DNA from: Gemmobacter aquarius
Lineage (GTDB): Bacteria > Pseudomonadota > Alphaproteobacteria > Rhodobacterales > Rhodobacteraceae
Assembly (NCBI RefSeq): GCF_003060865.1
Contig: NZ_CP028918.1
Location: 2,778,001 to 2,842,000 of the forward strand
Reading direction: 5' to 3'
Length of the DNA: 64,000 bases
The notes under the pieces were generated by a model. That model made no database searches and was not told the DNA's origin. It was given only the letters and a program-made list of their open reading frames with translations. How positions within the stretch are numbered: the first letter of the stretch is position 1; every line of letters starts with the position of its first letter. Shown here piece after piece: positions 35,959 through 44,181 of the stretch. A program made the translations under genes and the position numbers.

Positions 35959-35964
35959 TCAGGC
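35895..35964. repeat. 14-bp tandem repeat, five units
   Basis: Units of GGCATCTGTCTGGC at 35895, 35909, 35923 and 35937 are identical; the fifth (35951) has two changes. It reaches into the last two codons of the thioredoxin gene. A slippage-prone minisatellite. Confidence 0.92.
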
Positions 35965-36366
35965 GGCGGCCAGAGCCAAATCCAGCAAGGCCCTGATATC
36001 CTCGGTCGAGGTGCCTGCGACGATCCGGCCCAGTTCCTGAAGGCCCTTCATGGCCACAAGCGTCGACCTGCGCGGGATATTCAGGGATTTGGAAAGATCG
36101 CCTTTGCCATATTCGTCCCAGTCCACGACGAAGAACACGATATTCTGTTCATATGCCGGGTTCTCCGCCTTCAGCGCCGCCAGAACGCGGTGTTGGGCGG
36201 CACAGGTCGAACACCAGCTGGCCCAGAAGTCCAGAAAGACGATCTTGCCCGCATCCATGGCGGCCTCGGCCGCACCTGGGGTGTAAGGGGTCGCTTCTCC
36301 CGCGCGGGCGGCGCGTGGCAGAAAGGTCAGGCTTGCCGACATGGCAAGGAAATCGCGGCGGTGCAT
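35959..36366 (-). CDS. exported thioredoxin-like protein
   Basis: A 135-residue thioredoxin-fold protein with a signal of Tat type (HRRDFLAMSASLTFLPRAARA) and the active site WASWCSTC. It follows ccdA by 17 nt, so CcdA probably keeps it reduced in the periplasm with cytoplasmic electrons. The last codons lie in the 14-bp repeat. Together with CcdA it would repair or reduce periplasmic thiols under the metal stress sensed by the nearby sigma-F system. Confidence 0.88.
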   Translation of the reverse strand: MHRRDFLAMSASLTFLPRAARAGEATPYTPGAAEAAMDAGKIVFLDFWASWCSTCAAQHRVLAALKAENPAYEQNIVFFVVDWDEYGKGDLSKSLNIPRRSTLVAMKGLQELGRIVAGTSTEDIRALLDLALAAA

Positions 36367-36383
36367 TCGGGTGGCTCCTTGAT

Positions 36384-37097
36384 TCAGATGGAAACGGAAA
36401 AGTCGATCAGCGAGGCGGGAAGCGTTTCGATCAACCAGCGGTCGATGACGTGATGCAGGCCGAACCAAAGCGCCAGGCCAACAAGGACAAAGGTTGCACC
36501 CATCACCGGTTTGGCACGATCCGCCAACGCGCGCAGCAGGGTCTGGCGCCGCCGGATGGCGGATTTCGCACCATATGCAAGACCGACGATCAATGTGGAC
36601 ACGCCAAGTGCAAAGCTCGCCATGATTGCGCCCGCACGGCCAAGGTTTTCTCCGGTCGAGGCCAATGCAATCGCCGCACCCAGGGTGGGGCCGATGCAGG
36701 GGCTCCAGACCGCACCAAGCAAGGCCCCTGACAGGAACTGCCCGCCAAGCCCTGCGTCGGATGTCGTGTCGATCTGCGCGTCGGCCCGGGCCGCCAAGCC
36801 TGCGGTCGCCGTCGAAAACCGTGCCGACAAGGCTGGCACAAGCATCACAAGGCCGAACCCGACCATGACGAGTGCGGCGATGCGGGCGACGCTGTCGGTA
36901 TCGAACCCCAGGGCGGGCCCAAGGGCTGTGATCCCCAAACCCAGAGTGACGAAGGACAGGCTCATACCCGCTGCAAGCGCCACGGGCGCGCGACGGTCGC
37001 GGTGGAGGCTCGACGCCAGCACGATGGGCAACACCGGCAGCACGCATGGATTGATCAGGGTCAAAAGCCCGGCAAGATAGGCGAAGATCAGATCCAT
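36384..37097 (-). CDS. ccdA: CcdA/DsbD-type thiol electron transporter
   Basis: A 237-residue six-helix membrane protein with the paired cysteines of the family, LINPCVLPVLP in TM1 and VWSPCIGPTLG in TM4. It carries electrons from cytoplasmic thioredoxin across the membrane. The start at 37097 begins MDLIFAYLAGLLTLINPC. The 5' region carries a GTAACA-N15-CGAA element (37240-37264). Encoded with an exported thioredoxin, divergent from the ECF sigma factor. Confidence 0.88.
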   Translation of the reverse strand: MDLIFAYLAGLLTLINPCVLPVLPIVLASSLHRDRRAPVALAAGMSLSFVTLGLGITALGPALGFDTDSVARIAALVMVGFGLVMLVPALSARFSTATAGLAARADAQIDTTSDAGLGGQFLSGALLGAVWSPCIGPTLGAAIALASTGENLGRAGAIMASFALGVSTLIVGLAYGAKSAIRRRQTLLRALADRAKPVMGATFVLVGLALWFGLHHVIDRWLIETLPASLIDFSVSI

Positions 37098-37239
37098 GCT
37101 TGCCTCTGCCACGCATGACCAAGGCCCTTGGCGACCCTCTGCCCGATGCTGCGGCGCCTTTCGGGCCTCTGACCCGTCCTGTCGAATGTCATTCTTCTTT
37201 GCCCTGTGATGGTCGCGCTTGTACGCCTCGCCCTTGCAC

Positions 37240-37264
37240 TTCGTGAAATCGGGCGGAGTGTTAC
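37240..37264 (-). promoter_or_regulatory. predicted sigma-F-type promoter of ccdA
   Basis: Minus strand: GTAACA (37264-37259), 15 nt, CGAAGT (from 37243). It would give a leader of about 135 nt before the ccdA ATG at 37097. It points away from the sigma-factor promoter at 37322, so one intergenic region serves both. Confidence 0.6.
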
Positions 37265-37321
37265 AGTCGTCACGTTCTTGTGTATGGATGCGCCAACACC
37301 GCATTTATCGCGAATGACCCT

Positions 37322-37346
37322 GTAACAAATCGAGCCGGGGCGCGAA
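37322..37346 (+). promoter_or_regulatory. predicted autoregulatory promoter of the ECF gene
   Basis: GTAACA (37322-37327), 15 nt, CGAACT (37343-37348). The -10 box is only 8 nt before the first ATG (37357), so a transcript from here would be nearly leaderless or use the next ATG (37360). The match to the ccdA and bufA sites suggests autoregulation. Confidence 0.5.
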
Positions 37347-37356
37347 CTGGAAGGGC

Positions 37357-37905
37357 ATGATGGCGGAACAAGGTGACGAATGGGCGCCGCTTCTGGCGGC
37401 CGCGAATGCCGGAGATGCCCGGGCCTATGGCAGGTTCCTGCAGGCGGTGACGCCTGTGTTGCGGGGCATTGTCCGGGCAAAGGGCGGCAGCCTTGGTGTT
37501 GCGACCTGCGAGGATGTGCTGCAAGAGGTTCTTCTTGCGATCCATCTGAAGCGGCATACGTGGCAGCCCGGCCATCCGGTGCGGCCTTGGGCCTATGCCA
37601 TCACGCGGCATAAGGTCATCGACGCCTTTCGGGCGCGCGGGCGCAAGATCGACGTACCGATCGAAGATTTTGCCGATGTGCTTGCGGCCGATGCCGGACC
37701 TGACCCGACCGAAGCCGCCGACATGGCAAAGATGATCGGGATGTTGGACACAAGATCGGCCACGATCATCCAAAAGATCGGGCTGGAAGGCGTCAGTGTG
37801 GCCGACACCGGGGCCGCGATGACGATGAGCGAAGGTGCAGTGCGTGTGGCCCTGCACCGGGCGTTGAAAACTTTGGCCATCCTGCGGGAAAGGCATGTGA
37901 AATGA
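37357..37905 (+). CDS. sigF: ECF sigma factor, sigma-F-like
   Basis: A 182-residue ECF sigma factor. Region 2: DVLQEVLLAIHLKRHTWQPGHPVRPWAYAITRHKVIDAFR, the -10 recognition core; region 4: SATIIQKIGLEGVSVADTGAAMTMSEGAVRVALHRALKTL. Its stop overlaps the ATG of an NrsF-type anti-sigma. This arrangement matches Caulobacter sigF-nrsF, a heavy-metal-responsive pair. Two ATGs in a row are possible starts. Four promoters in the window share a candidate recognition motif. Confidence 0.88.
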   Translation: MMAEQGDEWAPLLAAANAGDARAYGRFLQAVTPVLRGIVRAKGGSLGVATCEDVLQEVLLAIHLKRHTWQPGHPVRPWAYAITRHKVIDAFRARGRKIDVPIEDFADVLAADAGPDPTEAADMAKMIGMLDTRSATIIQKIGLEGVSVADTGAAMTMSEGAVRVALHRALKTLAILRERHVK

Positions 37906-38537
37906 AGACCGATGATCTGCTCCGGGCGCTGGCCGCCGACACCAAGCCGCGACCGCTTCTTCGCACGACGCTCGCTCTGGGCATGGTGCCCTCTTTGGCG
38001 ATCGTCGCTTTGGCGGTGTGGTTCGTCTTGGGCTTTCGTGCAGACCTTCTGACCGCCCTCGTGACACCGGTCTCTGTCGCTCGCATCCTGCTGACGGGCA
38101 CCTTGGGCTTTGCGGCCATGCGTCTGGCCTTGCTTTTGGCGCGCCCCGAGGGCGCGCAGTCTGCGCGCCTGTGGCCTTTGGCGGCGGTCGCGCTGGCGGC
38201 GCTTGGGCTGCTGGCTTGGGCCTATGTCACCACACCGGCCGAGGCGCGGCAGATGGCAACGGTCGGCAAGACGATGAAGGTATGCCTTGTGGCGATCCCG
38301 CTTTTGTCGGTTCTGCCGGTCGCGACGATGCTCTATGTCCTGCGTCAGGGGGCCACGACCGCGCCGATGCGGGCCGGTTTCGTTGCGGGTGTGGCGGGAT
38401 CCGGGCTTTCGGCGGCCATCTATGCGCTGCATTGCACCGAGGACAGCCCGCTATTCTATGTCACGTGGTACGGATTGGCGATCATGGGGGTCACCCTTGT
38501 GTCGACCCTCATCGGCGCGCGGACCTTGCGGTGGTAA
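37902..38537 (+). CDS. nrsF: NrsF-type anti-sigma factor (DUF1109)
   Basis: A 211-residue membrane protein with six hydrophobic segments after a short cytosolic N-terminus (MKTDDLLRALAADTKP), the DUF1109/NrsF layout. It has two cysteines, Cys128 (MKVCLVAIP) and Cys178 (LHCTEDSPLFYVTWY); conserved cysteines are reported to matter in Caulobacter NrsF. Translation is coupled to the sigma factor by a 4-bp overlap. It should hold the sigma factor until metal or oxidant is sensed. Confidence 0.88.
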   Translation: MKTDDLLRALAADTKPRPLLRTTLALGMVPSLAIVALAVWFVLGFRADLLTALVTPVSVARILLTGTLGFAAMRLALLLARPEGAQSARLWPLAAVALAALGLLAWAYVTTPAEARQMATVGKTMKVCLVAIPLLSVLPVATMLYVLRQGATTAPMRAGFVAGVAGSGLSAAIYALHCTEDSPLFYVTWYGLAIMGVTLVSTLIGARTLRW

Positions 38538-38582
38538 GCGTTCTGCGCCGCGCATCCGGCCCTCCCTGATCCTCGAGCCAAG

Positions 38583-38631
38583 GACCGGAGACTGGCGACC
38601 GGAGACCGGCGACCGGAGACCGGAGACCGGC
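38583..38631. repeat. 7-bp tandem repeat, seven units
   Basis: Seven heptamers of consensus GACCGGA/C (one reads GACTGGC) without gaps, 46 bp after the nrsF stop and 27 bp before the next start. It may form a structured or slippage-prone leader for the FG-GAP gene. Confidence 0.9.
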
Positions 38632-38657
38632 TGCAATCAGCAAAAGGAGCAGACGCC

Positions 38658-39440
38658 ATGGGAAACATCTCGGTGCGATCCGGCGCCTTGACCGCCTTGA
38701 TCGTCGGCCTTGCGATAACCGGGCCGACGGTTGGCGGCTCGTCCGTGCCTGATGGCGGCTGGCCTGTAAGTGCAACCTATGCCGAACCCACAAAGCGTTA
38801 CGACCACAACATCATGGGGCGGATTCCGGCCTGGGGTCGCCTAACGGTCGATCTCGCCCCCTGTGCAACCTGTAGCTCCGGCGTGGTCAGGGTCAGGATC
38901 GACCAACCGCACTCCCGCGTGTTTGAAGACTTCGCACCGCGCCTGTGGGACATCACCGGTGACGGCCGCCCCGAAGTCGTCGCCGTCGAAAGTGATTTGT
39001 CCAAGGGGTCGCGGCTGGCTGTCTGGGAAGTGACAAAAGACGCAGGCGGTATCTCGTTGCGCCGTCTTGCGACGACCGCATATCTTGGTACGAAGCACCG
39101 CTGGTTGGCGCCGATCGGGGCTGCCGATTTCGATCGGGACGGGGCGATTGAAATCGCCTATGTGGAAAAGCCGCATCTTGCCCGTGTACTGCGCCTCGTC
39201 AGGCTTGAGCGAGATCGACTGACGGAAGTAGCCGCTTTGGCCGGGGTCACGAACCACGCGATAGGTCAGGAACAGGTCGAAAGCCTTGTTCGAACCTGCA
39301 GTGGCCTTCCTGAAATCATCGCTCTGTCGGCAGACGGTCAGCAAGTTCTGGCGATCACGTGGAACGTTCAAGGTCTGACAGCCCGCCAGATCGGCAGGGC
39401 CTCCGCTCGCAAGCTCCCTGCCGGGCTAGGGTCATGCTGA
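38658..39440 (+). CDS. exported FG-GAP/VCBS-repeat protein
   Basis: A 260-residue protein with a signal-like N-terminus (ALTALIVGLAITGPTVGG) and two FG-GAP-like, Ca-binding-type loops, WDITGDGRPEVVAVESD and ADFDRDGAIEIAYVEKP, part of a small beta-propeller. AAAGGAG precedes the ATG. It lies after nrsF in the same direction and may be read through; its role in the metal response is unknown. Confidence 0.75.
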   Translation: MGNISVRSGALTALIVGLAITGPTVGGSSVPDGGWPVSATYAEPTKRYDHNIMGRIPAWGRLTVDLAPCATCSSGVVRVRIDQPHSRVFEDFAPRLWDITGDGRPEVVAVESDLSKGSRLAVWEVTKDAGGISLRRLATTAYLGTKHRWLAPIGAADFDRDGAIEIAYVEKPHLARVLRLVRLERDRLTEVAALAGVTNHAIGQEQVESLVRTCSGLPEIIALSADGQQVLAITWNVQGLTARQIGRASARKLPAGLGSC

Positions 39441-39563
39441 GGTCTCGCCGCCGCACGCCCCCTTCGATCTGACACGCGCGCAGGGTGCCCCGAACAAGGT
39501 TTCAGCCTTCGGTCAGGGGCAGGACTGCCGTCTTCTCTGTATATGTCCGGACCGTCCGCAGCC

Positions 39564-40034
39564 CTATTGCGCCGGCCGCAAGGCGCTTTCTGACCGGGCC
39601 GGGCCATGATCCAGCCCCAACATGGCATCCAGAGACACCCGCCCCGGCCCTCGCGCGATCAGCGCCAACAGGGCCGCCCCCCACAGACCATGCGTCACCC
39701 AGGCATCGGGATAGACAAAGGTCTGGATGACCAGCGTCATGGCCAAAAGACCCAAAGCGGAAAACCGCGTGAAAAGCCCGAGGATCATCAGGGCGGGCAG
39801 AACATGCTCTGCCGTGGTCGCAAGAACCGCCGCAAGGTCAGAGGCGACCAAAGGCAGGGCATATTCCTCCTTGAAAAGGAACCACGTGGACTCCTTGATG
39901 GTGAACAACCCCTCGACCTTGGTTCGACCCGATTGCCAGAAGACCATGGCAGGAAAGACCCGCAAGGCCAGCGAAACGGCGTCCGGCGGGATCAGGTCGA
40001 AACGGCTGTTCAGATGGCGGATCAGGGGGATCAT
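39564..40034 (-). CDS. DoxX-family membrane protein of the bufferin operon
   Basis: A 156-residue four-helix DoxX protein: [54 protein letters not shown]. Its ATG overlaps the stop of the DUF2063 gene (ATGA), and it is the last of four coupled genes, the common order bufferin, DUF692, DUF2063, DoxX. It probably supports redox or export steps at the membrane; the exact role is not established. Confidence 0.85.
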   Translation of the reverse strand: MIPLIRHLNSRFDLIPPDAVSLALRVFPAMVFWQSGRTKVEGLFTIKESTWFLFKEEYALPLVASDLAAVLATTAEHVLPALMILGLFTRFSALGLLAMTLVIQTFVYPDAWVTHGLWGAALLALIARGPGRVSLDAMLGLDHGPARSESALRPAQ

Positions 40035-40792
40035 GGGGCTTCCTTTGGCAAGGTGATGACGCCCGCCTGCATAAGGCGGACCAGAACAGGTTGCGGGTCG
40101 TGTTCAGGTTCGGCCCCGGCTGCGGCCTCTGCTGCATGCAGAAGGGTCTGGCCCTGTTGTAGCGCGGTGATCATCTCCGCATCGCCGGGCGCCAGCACGC
40201 TGACAGGCACATCGAAGACCGTGTTACGCAAGATCAGCGCGATTTGCGGGCCTGAAGCCAGGCCTTGGGCCAGAGCCCCCGGTTGATTAACCGCCCAGAT
40301 GCTGGCGGCAGGCGTGTCCAGCCGCAAGACTTGAACCGAAGGATGCAGGCCAAGCCGGGCGCTGCCCGGGTCCGCGGCGGCCGAGATCAGGGCCGAAGCC
40401 GCAATCGGGGCGCAGTCCGCGGCGTGATAGGCGCGGCCGCGGGCCAGTTCGATCCGCGCGACATCGGCCATATAGGGATAGGCAGCAAGCGGCGGATAGT
40501 CGGCCAGAAAGCCCGGAAAACTTTCGCCCCATTCATGCAGCACCGGCGATTTCGGACGGTGGTCAGCCATGTAGATCTGGCCCATTGCGGCAAAGAACTC
40601 TGCGCCCACAAGGCGTTCGATTACCGGAAACCGGGCCGACAGGGCAGCGGCCAGACTGAGCGCCACATTGTTTCGATAGACGGCAAAGCGCCGGGCGGCC
40701 TCGTCGGGGGCCTGCGCCGTCAGGCCAGGCGGCAGGGTGCCACTCGCCAAACCCGAAGCGAAAGCACGCACAAGGTCAGGATACGCGGGCAA
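40031..40792 (-). CDS. bufC: BufC-type protein (DUF2063), bufferin maturation partner
   Basis: A protein of about 253 aa with the DUF2063 N-terminal domain ([71 protein letters not shown]). It partners the DUF692 enzyme in modifying the bufferin peptide. No ATG or GTG start suits the frame; a TTG at 40792 with CGGAGG five bases upstream does, and it overlaps the end of bufB by 17 bp, suggesting coupled, perhaps throttled, translation. Confidence 0.82.
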   Translation of the reverse strand: MPAYPDLVRAFASGLASGTLPPGLTAQAPDEAARRFAVYRNNVALSLAAALSARFPVIERLVGAEFFAAMGQIYMADHRPKSPVLHEWGESFPGFLADYPPLAAYPYMADVARIELARGRAYHAADCAPIAASALISAAADPGSARLGLHPSVQVLRLDTPAASIWAVNQPGALAQGLASGPQIALILRNTVFDVPVSVLAPGDAEMITALQQGQTLLHAAEAAAGAEPEHDPQPVLVRLMQAGVITLPKEAP

Positions 40793-41624
40793 GGCGGGCC
40801 TCCGATGCTTTATCCAGCAGGGCTTGCGCCCGCAGGGCCTCGGCCAACAGGTCGGGCCAAGGCGGCACATCGTTATCCCGTTCGATAAGCGTGGGCAGCG
40901 GCCCGGTCTGCGCCAGCACCTGTGCATAGATCGCCCAGACCGGGTCCGCGACAGGCGTTCCATGCGCGTCGATCAAAAGCGGGCCAGAGGGCAGTTCTTC
41001 CCCGGAATGGCCGCCGAGGTGAATCTCGCCTACCGCCGACATCGGGAATTCCGCAAGATAGGCCAGCGCATCGGTCCGGTGGTTGGTGGCCGAAACGAAG
41101 ACGTTGTTCACATCCAGAAGCAGCCCGCAGCCGGTGCGCCGAACGATCTCGGCCAGAAAGTCGGTCTCTGCGAGGGTGGATTGTTCGAACAACACATAGG
41201 TCGAGGGATTTTCCAGCAGCATCCGCCGCCCCAAAGCCTCTTGCACCTGGCACACATGCCGGCAGACCTGATCCAGCGTTTCCCCGGTATAGGGCAGCGG
41301 CAAAAGATCGTTCAGATAGTCGCCCCCATGACTGGACCAAGCCAGATGTTCTGAAAAACTTTCGGGCTGATAACGGTCACACAGCGCCTTCAGCCGCGCC
41401 AGATGATCGCGGTCCAGCGCATCGGACCCGCCGATCGACAGACCGACGCCGTGAATGGACAGCGCATGATCCCGGCGCAAGAGACCCAGTTGGTGATGCG
41501 GCAGGCCGCCCGCCCCAAGGTAGTTTTCGGCATGCACCTCCAGAAACCCAAGACCCGGCGTGGTGCGGATCCGGTCGAAATGCTCGGGCTTGAAACCGAT
41601 ACCGGCAGCGGCGGGAAGGGGCAT
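40776..41624 (-). CDS. bufB: BufB-type multinuclear iron enzyme (DUF692)
   Basis: A 282-residue TIM-barrel DUF692 protein, the family that includes MbnB and bufferin-modifying enzymes. Visible blocks: [80 protein letters not shown] and [11 protein letters not shown], supplying the His, Asp and Glu metal ligands. It uses iron and oxygen to modify cysteines of its peptide. Start at 41624 with AAGGAA; the longer upstream frame is an artefact. Confidence 0.92.
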   Translation of the reverse strand: MPLPAAAGIGFKPEHFDRIRTTPGLGFLEVHAENYLGAGGLPHHQLGLLRRDHALSIHGVGLSIGGSDALDRDHLARLKALCDRYQPESFSEHLAWSSHGGDYLNDLLPLPYTGETLDQVCRHVCQVQEALGRRMLLENPSTYVLFEQSTLAETDFLAEIVRRTGCGLLLDVNNVFVSATNHRTDALAYLAEFPMSAVGEIHLGGHSGEELPSGPLLIDAHGTPVADPVWAIYAQVLAQTGPLPTLIERDNDVPPWPDLLAEALRAQALLDKASEARLARVS

Positions 41625-41685
41625 GGCGCGCGTTCCTTGGAAGTAAGGGTCAGGACGGGGCAACATGCCCCGCCCTGAAGCAAGG

Positions 41686-41976
41686 TCATGCGGGGACATC
41701 GCGCGTAAGCGCCTCGAGGCTGCCCATGCGGCCTTCGGGCAGTTCCATCGTGGCGCAGGTGCCAGCCGGAACCAGCTTCCAGGCATTGCCCTGGAAATCC
41801 ACTTTGGACGTGCCCGCGCAGGTCGTGCCGGCGCCAGCGGCACAATCGTTCTTGCCAGCTTCGGCCACGCCAAAGCACTTTTCCATCCCGCCCTCGGCAT
41901 GGGCCGCCGTCACCGCCATCGTGGACAAAGCGCAGGCCAGGGTCGCGCCAAGCGCAAAGGTCGATTTCATCGTCAT
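41686..41976 (-). CDS. bufA: bufferin precursor peptide (DUF2282)
   Basis: A 96-residue precursor: signal peptide [27 protein letters not shown], then a mature part with four cysteines, Cys34 (MEKCFG), Cys45 (KNDCAAG), Cys53 (TTCAGTS) and Cys74 (AGTCATM). This is the bufferin type, a ribosomal peptide exported after its cysteines are modified, which binds copper in the periplasm (known for Caulobacter). GGAG precedes the ATG at 41976; a second ATG lies two codons on. A sigma-F-like promoter is upstream at 42030. Confidence 0.9.
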   Translation of the reverse strand: MTMKSTFALGATLACALSTMAVTAAHAEGGMEKCFGVAEAGKNDCAAGAGTTCAGTSKVDFQGNAWKLVPAGTCATMELPEGRMGSLEALTRDVPA

Positions 41977-42029
41977 GTCATGCTCCATCCTGATCCAGAG
42001 GCCCCGTTTTTCGGGTCCGCATCTGACAA

Positions 42030-42054
42030 TTCGCGGCAGCATGACACTTGTTAC
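42030..42054 (-). promoter_or_regulatory. predicted sigma-F-type promoter of the bufferin operon
   Basis: Minus strand: GTAACA (42054-42049), 15 nt, CGAATT (from 42033). The bufA start is about 55 nt downstream. CTGTAACA with N15 and CGAA is identical in form to the sigma-factor and ccdA sites. Confidence 0.65.
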
Positions 42055-42378
42055 AGCGTTCACGACACCGTGTTTCCCTGATCCGGTTTGGTCAAAAGGA
42101 CGGATCGCTGGCGATGTCAGGCTGTTCTCGAAAAAGGCATGATCTGGCGGCCTTCGACCAGCAGACTGCACAGACTGGCGTGACTGTGATCTTGGGGCAG
42201 AATTGGAACTCCGGCATCCATGACGGTTTGCTGAACACAGGACAGCGCGCGACTGCGCGTCTTGGTGAAGCGTATCCTGCGGAAGTACGGATACTCACCG
42301 GACCTGCAGTATATAGCGGTACAGCTGGTGCTTTGGCAGGCCGCGGCACTTTCAGCGAAGTGTGCCGCATAATGAAAT
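42055..42378. other. intergenic stretch with nothing recognised
   Basis: About 320 bp between the bufferin promoter and the lipoprotein terminator. Short frames exist on both strands (the plus one from 42048 to 42437 is the longest) but show no family, ribosome site or codon bias. Lower GC than its surroundings. May be degenerate DNA. Confidence 0.4.
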
Positions 42379-42397
42379 GGGCGGCACTAAGCCGCCC
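42379..42397 (-). terminator. terminator of the lipoprotein gene
   Basis: GGGCGGC (42379-42385) pairs with GCCGCCC (42391-42397) over a 5-nt loop. On the minus strand it is followed by ATTTCATT. It lies 43 nt after the stop codon of the gene at 42441. Confidence 0.65.
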
Positions 42398-42440
42398 AAT
42401 CCCCGAAAACGCACTCTCTAGAACTGTGGTCCGGTAGCGA

Positions 42441-42773
42441 TTAGCTGCATTCCTGAACACGGGCTTCCAGCGCGAGTATTTTGCCTTTGCTGGTGGCAAT
42501 CGCACCTTCACGATCGGCGCCGGTCAAACTCGACACGGGGATCAGCACCAAAAACACGCCAATAGCATCACCCGTCTGGGCGCTCTTTTGCTGCGATTCC
42601 AAAGCGGAGAGCGTCTGACGCTCCTGCTCTAGCATGGGACGCGCCTTCTTGCAGGACAGGTTGTCATAGGCTCCGGCCATTGACACAGGAGCAATCGACG
42701 CGGGCGATTTTGCACATGCCCCGAGGGATGCCGCAAGCGACGCGGCAAGCACAAAACCAGTTGAAATTCTCAT
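42441..42773 (-). CDS. small lipoprotein of unknown function
   Basis: A 110-residue lipoprotein: signal [20 protein letters not shown] with the lipobox LGAC, then a coiled-coil-like region ([69 protein letters not shown]). The DAxGVFLxxxPVSSLTGxDxE core recurs in small alphaproteobacterial lipoproteins, to my memory; no function known. GGAG precedes the ATG at 42773. Confidence 0.78.
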   Translation of the reverse strand: MRISTGFVLAASLAASLGACAKSPASIAPVSMAGAYDNLSCKKARPMLEQERQTLSALESQQKSAQTGDAIGVFLVLIPVSSLTGADREGAIATSKGKILALEARVQECS

Positions 42774-43096
42774 GAACGTAAGTCTCCTAAGTCTTATATT
42801 GTAACGAAAGGCACAATCTACGAAGCGCCGTCCGTTACGCTGCGCCGCGCCGTTAACAAAGGTCAACGTCGCAGTCATCAAACCGCGAAAGCTTTGGGTG
42901 TGTGTTGCTGGTCGCTCCCGCTACAAAGCGACCCAAGACATCCGCGCTCGACCGGCGCGGCTTGGCATTCTGCAAGAGAAAGCCGGGTAACAGGCCTCGT
43001 CAAAGAGGGTAGAGTACGTCTCGGCGGGAAAAGCGGTGCGACGCCCAAGGCGTCGCCCAATTTCATCAGTTATATCAAGATGTTATCGACTGGATC
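42774..43096. other. gap between the lipoprotein gene and tRNA-Ala
   Basis: 323 bp with no gene I can support. It contains the lipoprotein promoter region (next to 42774) and, at 43038-43056, a hairpin GCGACGCC-caa-GGCGTCGC that on the minus strand would end the tRNA transcript, though with a poor T tail. A long plus-strand frame through here and the tRNA is an artefact. Confidence 0.5.
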
Positions 43097-43172
<76 letters not shown>

Positions 43173-43218
43173 CACGTGCAGGTTTCTCGCCCGTCACCGC
43201 CCTCTTGTCAAGACCGGC

Positions 43219-43665
43219 TCAGGCCCGCGCCGTCCGGTGCGACTGCACGAAAGCTACGATATCCGCCGCCGGCCGCGCGCCCGGCAGCCGCGCGACCTCG
43301 CGCCCCCGGTGATACAGGACCAGCGCCGGAATCCCCCGGATCGCCGCCCGCTGCGCGATGCCCGGATGCTCTTCGGTGTTCAGCTTGCCCAACCGGACCT
43401 GCGGTGCCAAAGCCTTCGCCGCCTTGGCGAATTCCGGCGCCATCGTACGGCACGGCCCGCACCAGGGCGCCCAGTAATCGACAAGCAAGGGCACATCATC
43501 CCCCCGCACCGCCTTGTCATGGCTCAGCCCGTCCAACTCGTGCACCCGACCATCGGCCAGCGCCTCGCCGCAACTGCCGCATTTCGGCCCCGCAGCCAGA
43601 CGATCCGCCGCGACACGGTTGGCCTGTCCACAAACTGCACAAACCAGCTTCAATCCATCCGCCAT
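43219..43665 (-). CDS. trxC: thioredoxin 2 with zinc ribbon
   Basis: A 148-residue TrxC: N-terminal zinc motif with two CxxC pairs (CAVC, CGSC) and the thioredoxin active site [12 protein letters not shown], cis-Pro in [11 protein letters not shown]. Cytosolic disulfide reductase, often induced by oxidants. It is separated from the DUF3775 gene by 57 nt and may be co-transcribed with neither side; no regulatory site is obvious. Confidence 0.95.
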   Translation of the reverse strand: MADGLKLVCAVCGQANRVAADRLAAGPKCGSCGEALADGRVHELDGLSHDKAVRGDDVPLLVDYWAPWCGPCRTMAPEFAKAAKALAPQVRLGKLNTEEHPGIAQRAAIRGIPALVLYHRGREVARLPGARPAADIVAFVQSHRTARA

Positions 43666-43722
43666 GGCGCCCTCACATTCTTTAACCGGAATATGATAAC
43701 CACCCCGGCCTGCCGCAACCCC

Positions 43723-44040
43723 TCACAACAGATCTTCCTCGGCGCCCGCCACATCGACCCCCATCGCATCCAGCCCCGCTTCCAGATTCTCGGCCAGATG
43801 CGGCATCCCCATCAGGTAGACATCCGTCGGCACCGTCGCCTCGGCAAAGGCCGTGGCCACCGCCTCGCCGTAGGCTTCCGCACCAAAGGCTCCGCGCCCC
43901 ACCCAGGCCAACGCGGTCAGATGCGCCTTCTCGTCCTCGTTCAGCCCGCCGATAAATGCGTGCAACTCCCGCGCGCCCGCCGGGCCCTCGCGCGCCAGAA
44001 ACACCACCTGAACCACCTTGTCCGCTGCGATCTCGATCAT
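43723..44040 (-). CDS. DUF3775 family protein
   Basis: A 105-residue acidic protein: HAFIGGLNEDEKAHLTALAWVGRGAFGAEAYGEAVATAFAEA, TDVYLMGMPHLAENLEAGLDAMG. This pattern fits DUF3775, of unknown function. The ATG at 44040 is preferred to a GTG three codons upstream. Confidence 0.7.
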   Translation of the reverse strand: MIEIAADKVVQVVFLAREGPAGARELHAFIGGLNEDEKAHLTALAWVGRGAFGAEAYGEAVATAFAEATVPTDVYLMGMPHLAENLEAGLDAMGVDVAGAEEDLL

Positions 44041-44138
44041 GCCATCCACCCCCCGATCCGCCAGATGGTCCGCCCGCCCCGCCCGTCAGGCAAGCCCTTA
44101 GCGATTGTTACAGCCAATCGTGACTTTCATGCTCGTCC

Positions 44139-44180
44139 GGATATCCTCGGGGGGTAACGGGCGCAGGCCCGAGAGGGGGG
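44139..44180. repeat. dispersed GGATATCCTCGGGGGG element
   Basis: GGATATCCTCGGGGGG (44139-44154) followed by a C/G-rich dyad (GGGCGCAGGCCCGAGAGGGGGGCC). The reverse complement of its core, CCTCCCGAGGATAT, appears at 61541-61553. A short intergenic repeat, just after azlD. Confidence 0.45.
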
Positions 44181-44181
44181 C

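Noticed and set aside
42048..42437. 129-aa plus-strand frame downstream of the bufferin promoter
   Set aside because: No start signal or recognisable family, overlaps the promoter and the lipoprotein terminator.
42798..42819. GTAACG followed by CGAA on the plus strand as a fifth sigma-F site
   Set aside because: Spacing is 14 and it points to no plus-strand gene.
44106..44112. GTAACA on the minus strand before DUF3775 as a sigma-F site
   Set aside because: No CGAA at 15-16 nt, and it lies downstream of that gene.
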